Below, in pieces: positions 56,506 to 64,000 of a DNA stretch of 64,000 nt (positions are counted from its first letter, which is position 1; each line of letters begins with the position of its first letter). Position numbers and translations under genes: made by a program. This stretch comes from Enchytraeus crypticus (taxonomy: Eukaryota; Annelida; Clitellata; Enchytraeida; Enchytraeidae), in NCBI GenBank assembly GCA_905160935.1, contig CAJHZI010000534.1, forward strand, positions 1,725,501 to 1,789,500, in the 5' to 3' direction. The notes beneath the pieces are model-generated. The model saw nothing but the letters and a program-made list of their open reading frames with translations, searched no databases and was not told the DNA's origin.

Positions 56506-57138
56506 TGTTTAAATGGCGACAATTAGCCATATTTAAGAATATTTGACAGATAGAAATGTTTAAATTCTTTTCTACTATTAGGGAATCCCGCGCCCTGTGG
56601 AAGTATCGGTAATGGTCAGCGAAACCATTTGTGATTATGTTGACGAGACACGCATTACTCTAAGGTTATATTTTATGGTCCGTTTCTGCACCTACACTAT
56701 ACCGATATATCTCTTATGAATTTTCTAAAAACAATATAATTGAAAATATATAGTTGTTTCGTTTCTCAGCAATGCGATATAACCGAATAGCAACTATTAC
56801 ACTAGAATTTTGCGGTATGTATGAGGATCAACATTAATTAAGGTAATGTGAGTCACAAGATTGGTTACTGTTAATCGTCGAAAAAACACTGTGATTTCAA
56901 TTCCTTTCTGTGTTGGGAAAGCGATTAGATTATATGTCAATTTGTAGTAAAGGTTAAATTACTATTGAATTCGGCAGGATTGTATAAAAATGATTTCGTT
57001 TAATAAATGTTAATTGAATTGTGCAGCCTGCCACTTATAGGCTACCGACTAATATCATACACTGCCGCGAGTGATATATTGCCGAAATATTATTAGAATG
57101 AAAATAATTTAATTAAACTAATATAAACAAACTAATTC

Positions 57139-57140
<2 letters not shown>

Positions 57141-57197
<57 letters not shown>

Positions 57198-57840
57198 TAG
57201 TGCACTGCCTACTGGCAGGTCCATGGTACATAACGCCTCCACTCTTCTCTGTCTTCCGACTTCCTCTTCATTTCCACATATGAGTGGGTCTTTAAATCAT
57301 CTAACATACCTAATCTCGTCCTGCCCCTGCCTCTTTTTCCATCCATTCTACCTTCTATGACCTCTTCTAATAGACCTTCCCCCCTTAGAATGTGTCCTAT
57401 CCATCTCTTCTTCCTATTTCTTAATACATTTATCAACTGTCTATCTGTGCCAACTCTCTCCGGGACTTCCTCATTTGTAACCTTTTGAAATTTGTAACCT
57501 TAAGCGAATCCTCTCCATTCTTCTCCAAATCCACATTTCCAATGCCTCCAGTTTCCTAATATCTTCCTTTCTTAAGGTCCATGTTTCACATCCATATAAT
57601 AGCGTGGTCCAAACCAAAGTTTTCACTATCCTTATCTTTGTGTCTTTCTTTAGACTTTTTGTTAATAGTTCTTTTCTACTACCAAAGGCCGCTTTTGCTT
57701 GTTCAATCCTACTGCATATTTCTGTCTCACATTTCCCATCATGGGTTATAGTTTGACCGAAATATTTGAAACTCTTTACCTGTTGCAATTTCGTACCATT
57801 TATTGTGATATTTTACCTTCACCTTTATTATTGGACACTC
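57141..57840 (-). pseudogene. 5'-truncated RTE copy with (TA)n at its 3' end
   Basis: Minus frames read FKYFGQTITHDGKCETEICS, LLYGCETWTLRKEDIRKLEA and RKKRWIGHILRGEGLLEEVI, ending VPWTCQ and a stop. Same lineage as 58940-61965. (TA)n at 57141-57195 lies at the element's 3' end. Confidence 0.85.
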
Positions 57841-58428
57841 TCATAATCTCATATATATATTCCAGAGAGAAGAATATTAGAATTATTTATATCAAAATTA
57901 TGGCCTTGATGTAGAAGAATTTAAAAGGGAAGTCATGAGCCGGAAATTTTAAAAGGGAAGCCTTTGGTGGAATTTTAAAGTTGACTCAAGTTATGCTAAT
58001 GAGTGAATCGCGTAAGAAGTTGATTGGCTGAGCTGGAAAGATACGCTGAAAGAAACAAAGAAAATTTACTTTTAGGAGAGGTCTTGAGTAGGACTTTGGA
58101 CGGGGAATGACGTGGTACGCAGCCCAGTTGAGGAAACAAAGAGAAAAGTTGAAGATGTAAGTCAGTCTTTGTTGGAAGTTTGGATGGATAGGACCGAAAG
58201 GCGTAGAAAATGAAACGTAGAAGAAAATTTAGAAGATAATAAAAAATCGGAAGAGAAGGAATTTGAAGAATGGGTCTGGTGTCCGGAGAAGCAAGAGTCG
58301 GTATGCTGTAGGTGGTGGGACAAGCGATCGCCGGGTTTAGAGGTCTAAGGGAGAGACAGAGAGAGATAGAGAAAAATAGAAATAGTAAGAAACAAAGAAA
58401 GATTCATAGGGAGCAAAAGTTAACGATA

Positions 58429-58429
<1 letters not shown>

Positions 58430-58514
<85 letters not shown>

Positions 58515-58541
58515 TGTATATGTGTATATATATATATATAC
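58430..58541. repeat. (TA)n microsatellite
   Basis: TA dinucleotides with c/g interruptions. The surrounding 57845-58940 segment has no gene; its 57880-58420 part is A/G-rich. Confidence 0.92.
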
Positions 58542-58939
58542 ATAGGTTGCTAATCAAGTTTAAGGAGTGGTATTAGGGACTGGTCATAACTGTGAAAGCA
58601 TATTGCCTGTCTAGACTAATTATATAAGAAACATTGGTGTCTTGCTAGAATTGTAATTGCTAATTAATTAATAATAATAAATCCTGTTTATATTATAAAT
58701 GACTGTTTCCTATTAATGTGTCTTTTTATCGTGCTTCACAAGTAAGAAGCAACAATACAAATAGTCGACGGACAAATAATAAAATACTACCTGTGAGTCA
58801 CTAGTTTCCCAAGTCAGAGGTTCTCAGAGATTAAGTGTTATAAGAACAACAAGAAACATAAGACAACACAACGCAATAGTCATAGCAGAACCTTTGATAT
58901 ATATATATATAGTTCGGGTAAAAAGGTTAGTTCGGGTAA

Positions 58940-61900
58940 ACAGGATAGTTTTCTCAGGGATTGACGCCCCCTGCCCGGTAAATGTCAGTCAAAGCTGAGG
59001 AAGGCATAGGGGGCCCACCTCGTCAAAAAGCACATCCCCCAAGAAAATAATGGTATATCACGACAAAAGTGAGCGCCCCCAGTCACGTGCACCCCTTAAA
59101 TGGGAAGGGAGTGGTAAGAATCTCACGGCCAGACAGCACCTTGGGTGCCCCACAGATATACCAGGAGGACATCCCATGTGCCCTAAAAGGATAAGTGTGG
59201 GCACATGGAATGTGAGAACTATGAGTGAAAGGGGAAAGTTAGAAAATGTAAAGAGGGAAATGGAGAAAGGGAAAATAAATGTCCTAGGGATGAGTGAAGT
59301 AAGATGGTTGGGAACTGGAGATTTTACAAGTGATGGGTACAGGGTTATATACTCCGGAGGAGATAAAAGGGAGAAGGGTGTGGCAATAATATTGGATAGA
59401 AATTTAAGTGAACGAGTAACAAAGATTCTTCAGTGCAGTGACAAACTGATGTTAGTGCGGATCAAAGCAGATCCAGTAGATTTGGTGTATATCCAAATCT
59501 ACATGCCTACATCAGCCTCAGAGGATGAGGAAATTGAAGCGATGTGCGAAAAAATAGAAGGAATGATTAAAGGAGAAAAAGCCACAGATCAAGTGATAGT
59601 TATGGGTGATTGGAACGCGGTGGTTGGTGAAGGGAGAGATGGAAATGAAGTTGGCGAATATGGTCTAGGAAAAAGAAATGAGAGAGGACAGAAATTGGTG
59701 GACTTTTGCAATAGAATGAGATTAGTAGTGTCCAAACTTGGTTCAAACATGAGAAGAGAAGGCGTTACATATGGAAGAAACCAGGAAACACAGGAAACGA
59801 GGGAAGATACCAGATAGGTTATATTCTGATAAAGCAACGGTACAGGAATAGTGTGAAGAATTCAAGGGCTTATCCAGGAGCCGATATTAATTCAGACCAC
59901 AATCTAGTAATGACAAAAATATGGCTTCAGCTGAAGAAAATACTTTAGAAGAAAAGCAGTAACAGATGAAATTTGAACGGATTGAACGAGAAAAGAAGTC
60001 AGTTTCAGGAAGCAGTGGAAAGAAAGGTTAAGGAAATGAAGCTAAAAAACCTTGTATCACAAGCGAGATGCTAGACAAAATGGATGAAAGGAGGAAATGG
60101 AAAAGTATTGACACCAGTCATGGCCGAAGGAAATATAGAAGCTTAAACAGTGAACTTAAAAGAATCAAAGACAAAGCAAAAGATCATTAGTGGAGTGAAA
60201 AGTGTGATTATTTAGCAGAATATTTTAGAGGAGGGAGGTCGGATCTAATATACCAGGAAGTCAGGATATTAACAAGAACCGATAAGAAAAAGAAAGGAGA
60301 TGCAAAGAACATTAGTATAATGGGTAAATATGGGGAATTGAAGACAGAGCTGGAAGAAGTAAAAGAAAGATGGAGAGAATATGTAGAGGAATTGTATGAT
60401 AAGGCTGGGAAACCAGTTCAAGAGGATTTTAAAATAGAAGAAGAGAATATCATAGAAGACGATAAAAGGGGCCCCGATTTAATGAAGGAGGAAATTTATT
60501 CTGCAATTAACAGTATGAAGGAGGGAAAGGCAGCCGGAATAGATGAAATCCCAGCAGAATTCTTGAAAATGTTGGAAGGAGAAACACTCAAAAAGTTAAT
60601 GTAAGTATGTATGGAAGTGTACAGTACCGGTATTTGGCCAGATGACTTTACCAAGTCAGTCATGATTCCAATTCCCAAAAAGCCAATGCTGTGGAGTGTT
60701 CGGATTACAGAAAAATCAGCTTAATACCTCATGCATCGAAGATCTTATTAAAGATAATAAATAATCGCATTCAGTCGAAAGCAGAGATGATACTGAGCAA
60801 GACACAATTTGGTTTTAGGAAGGGATGCGGCACAAGAGAAGCAATAGGAGTAATGCGGGTTCTTTGCGAAAGAAGCTTAGAATATGGAAATGACGTTTTT
60901 GCATGCTTTGTAGACTTCGAGAAGGCCTTTGACAAGATTGATTGGATAACGATGATGAATATCTTAAAAAGAATAGGAATTGACTGGAGAGATAGAGGAC
61001 TAATTTTGAACTTGTACATGAATCAAAGAGCAGTAATCAAAATTCAACAAGAATACTCAGAAGAAGGTGAAATAGGACGTGGAGTAAGACAAGGTTGTAG
61101 CATTTCGCCGCTGCTGTTTAACATTACGCTTAGGCAATGATGGTCGAAGCCATGGAAGACTTGGAAGAAGGAATAAAAATAGCAGGGAATTTGTTACAAG
61201 ATGTACGATTTGCAGATGACCAAGGAATGGTAGCGGGCAACGAGATTGGACTGCAGAAGATAGGCTGAATGATACGGCATTGAGATATGGCATGAAGATT
61301 AATATAAAAGGGACGAAGGTTATGAGAGTGTCCAACAATAAAGGTGAAGTTAATATCACAATGAATGGTACGAAATTGGAACAGATAAGCAGTTTCAAAT
61401 ATTTGGGTCATACCATAACCATTGATGGGAAATGTGAGACAGAAATATGCAGTAGGATTGAACAAGCAAAAGCGGCCTTTGGTAGTAGAAAACTATTAAC
61501 AAAAAGTCTAAAGAAAGACACAAAGATAAAGATAGTAAAAACTTTCGTTTGGACCACGCTATTATATGGATGTGAAACATGGACCTTAAGAAAGGAAGAT
61601 ATTAGGAAACTGGAGGCATTGGAAATGTAGATTTGGAGAAGAATGGAGAGGATTAGCTTAAGGTTACAAATTTCAAAAGGTTACAAATGAGGAAGTCCTG
61701 GAGAGAGTTAGCGCAGATAGACAGTTGATAAATGTATTAAGAAATATGAAGAAGAGATGAATAGGACACATTCTAAGGGGGGAAGGTCTATTAAAAGGAG
61801 TCACAGAAGATAGCATGGAAGGAAAAAGAGGCAGGGGCAGGCCGAGATTAGGTATGTTAGATGATTTAAAGACCCACTCATATGTGGAAATGAAGAGGAA

Positions 61901-61965
61901 GTCGGAAGACAGAGAAGAGTGGAGGCGTTATGTACCATGGACCTGCCAGTAGGCAGTGCACTAAG
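58940..61965 (+). mobile_element. Near-full-length degenerate RTE LINE
   Basis: 5' region with gctgaggaaggcataggggg, coding region, 3' end gtaccatggacctgccagta followed by (GA)n then (TA)n (61966-62040). Reference copy for the short tails scattered through the window. Confidence 0.85.
59050..61700 (+). pseudogene. Degenerate RTE endonuclease-reverse transcriptase
   Basis: 59050-59817 encodes the APE endonuclease: RISVGTWNVRTMSERGKLEN, LGMSEVRWLG, VIVMGDWNAVVGEG. Stops and frameshifts follow near 59815 and 59890 (where NSDHNLVM is still readable). The RT continues in pieces: EGKAAGIDEIPAEFLKM (to 60604), CFVDFEKAFDKIDW and GRGVRQGCSISPLLFN (60691-61140), then a frame break before VRFADDQGMVAG and FKYLGHTITIDGKCETEICS (61280-61630). 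The catalytic box is F-A-D-D. Several stops make it inactive; distinct from the intact RTE at 7.8-10.9 kb. Confidence 0.88.
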
Positions 61966-62204
61966 AGAGAGAGAGAGAATATATATATATATACATACAT
62001 GTATATATGTATATATATATATATATATACATGTATATATACTGTATCCTGCATATACACTTTTTAAGGCCAAGTTACAAGTTATTCTAACTATTAAATC
62101 GGACGAGTTCTAAGTTAGTACAAGTCTTGGCTATTCAGACATTTTGGTCGTGAAGTATGTTTTTTTAATTCGTGTAATAAGTTCACATTGTCGCAGGTAT
62201 GGAG

Positions 62205-62320
62205 TTTCAACAGGTTTACGTCAGTTCAACCGGTTTATGCCAGTTCAACTGGGTTATGCCAGTTCAATCGGTTTACGTTAGTTCAACCGGTTTACGTTAG
62301 TTCAACCGGTTTATATCAAC
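62205..62320 (-). repeat. ~20-bp minisatellite at the 3' end of collagen 5
   Basis: Five to six units of agttcaaccggtttacgtt (plus strand), starting next to the gene 5 stop codon, each with the palindrome accggt. Confidence 0.9.
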
Positions 62321-62879
62321 TCAACCGGGAATTCCTATAGGAACACCAGGCGGTCCTGTCGCTCCAGGGGGTCCTTCAGATCCAATAGGTCCTACTGGTC
62401 CTCTAACTCCCTGGTCTCCATCAACGCCTGGTGGACCAGGTTGTCCCGCTGCACCAAATGATCCAGGGGCCCCCGTTCCGCCCGGAGAACCAGCTGGACC
62501 CGATGGTCCTACCTGACCAATGGGACCATTAGGACCTATCACCCCAGGAAGTCCTGTAGATCCCGTATATCCAGTATACCCTGTGCCGCCTAGTCCACCT
62601 GATCCCCCAACTGCACCAGTGATTCCTACAGGTCCAGTAGCACCAGGAACCCCTGCAGGACCAGGACTTCCAGGAGTTCCAGGTAATCCTGGTGGTCCAA
62701 CTATGGGAATATTAGCCCCATCTAAACACACACACGCCAATTTGGCTTAATGATAACTTAGGTGACACGGCTTAACGGAGTGGAGAGCAAGATTAAAAGA
62801 TAAAAAATAAAATAAAAATAAAAATAATAGTATTATTAATATTAGTAATTAAATACAACTCAACGCAACTTCAGTTACT

Positions 62880-63235
62880 GCCGGTGGAGCGGCTGATCTA
62901 GCCGTCTGTAAGAAAATGGATAAATACCGAGATATGTCGTTAGGGTATGAAGTTATTCCGGTTGCCATTTAAACCATGGGCCTCATGAATCCCGATGGAG
63001 TTGACTTTATTAATGGCATAGGAAAGCTAAATTGCAGAACAGACCGGTCATTAGCGAGAGAACTCTTTCCTTTGGTAAATTCTTTCCATAACTTTGTAAA
63101 GATTTAATGCAGTCTGGTTCAGAAATTCTCCTAAGTCGCTAGATGACCTCGAGTAGCCGGGCGGCGATTCAGCAAATATTGCTGGAATCATTTTTATCAA
63201 ACTTCGGGTTCTGTACGACCGGGCGTATCAAATAT
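62880..63235 (+). pseudogene. Second copy of the 52.7-kb repeat element, decayed
   Basis: Reads MDKYRDMSLGYEVIPVAI, stop, TMGLMNPDGVDFINGIGK and FPLVNSFHNFVKI then a stop, matching LSLGYEVYPVAIEFIGPMNP of the 52.8-kb copy; the 3' part shares agccgggcggcgattcagc. Inside collagen 5 intron, opposite strand. Confidence 0.75.
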
Positions 63236-63384
63236 AAAACATAGTTAATAATAATTATAAAATTTATAATGTCCTAAAAATTAGGGAGTGATATTACGTA
63301 GAGATTCATATTACATTATGCAACAACTGAAATGGTGCTTATTTTAATATAGAGAATAATCTATATCTTCAAATATAAAGAACT

Positions 63385-63545
63385 CACTGGATAGATTGGT
63401 CACAAGTCTTAGTACTTTGCCTTCATAATCTACATAACTTAATATACAATACAAGGAACTCGCTTTATAGATTGGCCACAAGTCTTAGTACTTTACCTGC
63501 ATAATCTACATCACCTAATATACAATACAAATAACTCACTAGATA
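63385..63545 (-). repeat. Tandem copies of the collagen 5 exon 1 end and donor
   Basis: Three partial copies of aactcactggatagattggy plus cac(a/g)ag at 63388, 63459 and 63534. Each is the last coding bases plus GTGAGT donor of exon 1 in minus orientation (the middle one is decayed to ctcgct). Spacer cataatctacat is also repeated. Confidence 0.85.
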
Positions 63546-64000
63546 GATTGGCCACGAGGTCGCTGAGCTGATGAACGGGGTCACTGAGAGATTCTTCCTC
63601 ACGTTTCGTCGAGACGAGTTTTTCCATCAGACACATCGTGAAAAAATAGTTGAGGCGGTTACTCGGTTGCTCCTGACTATCAGTCTCTAGTTGTTGTTAC
63701 TCTGTTTCTTGTTGTCTCGTGATGATATTAGTCAGAATTAAGGAGCAATCAAAGGTTACCGTGTTAGAGTAACTAAGGGTTTCATCCATGGTTGGCTGAC
63801 AGTGTGCTAGAGCTAGCAACTGCAGACTAAACACTATGTAGCAAGACATGACTGACTCTGCAATCAGTCACATACTTGAGAGTTTATGTGTTTAGCTAGT
63901 CACAGAGACGATCCGATCACTGAACTCTTTGTAAGACATTTTAAATTCGATTTCCTAAAATTACAAAGCATTTAAATGCTCAATGTAATCAGCAGTCTGA

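Larger units (their letters stand above)
53509..57130. other. Gene-free AT-rich spacer
   Basis: No gene seen. Includes a 17-bp array (54860-55160), a SINE A tail (54643-54690), an inverted SINE A copy (55425-55537) and the large foldback 55620-56505. Confidence 0.65.
62321..63849 (-). pseudogene. Short-chain collagen with premature stop (collagen array gene 5)
   Basis: Exons 63849-63540 and 62721-62321 (711 nt, phase-1 intron). Exon 1: MSCYIVFSLQLLALAHCQPT, then VTFDCSLILTNIITRQQETE and an in-frame TAA, after which the same frame resumes the family sequence (PSNRLNYFFTMCLMEKLV, STKREEESLSD). Exon 2 is fully open: NGANIPIV, about 40 uninterrupted lysine-free Gly-X-Y triplets, GVPIGIPG and stop. 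The cysteine seen in gene 4 (TGCQ) is Ser here. One stop in an otherwise intact gene suggests recent inactivation, an individual null allele or an assembly error. Confidence 0.78.

Noticed and set aside
34917-62750. Plus-strand Pro-rich frames opposite each collagen exon
   Set aside because: They are the antisense of Gly-X-Y codons (GGN-CCN), with no splice or start logic.

Overview
This 64-kb window is nuclear DNA from an invertebrate animal. It has spliced genes with GT-AG introns, metazoan-only families (a neuroligin-like adhesion protein, tandem fibre-forming collagens, a SOCS-box protein), several tRNA-headed SINE families, RTE and CR1-like LINEs, a hAT MITE and a mariner fossil. It is AT-rich and unusually dense in microsatellites and minisatellites. 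I cannot name the phylum: the NHL-type propeller and short collagens occur in several marine invertebrate groups. Layout: 0-11 kb holds mostly LINE fragments, the last exon of an NHL-type beta-propeller gene (minus), the end of a SOCS-box gene (minus) hit by a retroelement, and an intact RTE LINE with a 1009-residue ORF (minus, 7.8-10.9 kb). 12.2-15.9 kb (plus) is a four-exon ZNHIT3 homologue whose third exon is swollen by three tandem-repeat blocks. 16-20.3 kb is repeat-rich intergenic DNA. 20.3-31.7 kb (plus) is a ten-exon neuroligin-like gene encoding about 1217 residues, with an acidic insert at the position of vertebrate splice site A and a charged insert of about 290 residues inside the esterase fold. 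From 32.9 kb to the right end is a tandem array of five minus-strand paralogues. Each has one exon with a signal peptide, a small two-cysteine domain and a coiled coil, then a phase-1 intron, then one exon with 35-40 uninterrupted Gly-X-Y triplets. The first carries an extra VWA-domain exon, the third has an in-frame stop with an open frame beyond it, and the fifth has a premature stop. The collagens are separated by retroelement tails, TA tracts, a mariner remnant and a large foldback. All spliced models keep frame: summed exon lengths are divisible by three for ZNHIT3 (1509), neuroligin (3654) and the collagens (1326, 657, 750, 753, 711). How parts relate: the five collagens form one gene family, probably secreted homo- or heterotrimers nucleated by the N-terminal coiled coil. 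ZNHIT3 and neuroligin are unrelated neighbours. The unifying oddity of the locus is tandem repetition: arrays abut most splice sites, run into exons as coding repeats, and in one case the same repeat is intronic in one gene and coding in another. Splice sites and product names are read by eye from the sequence and remembered family features; no database search was possible.
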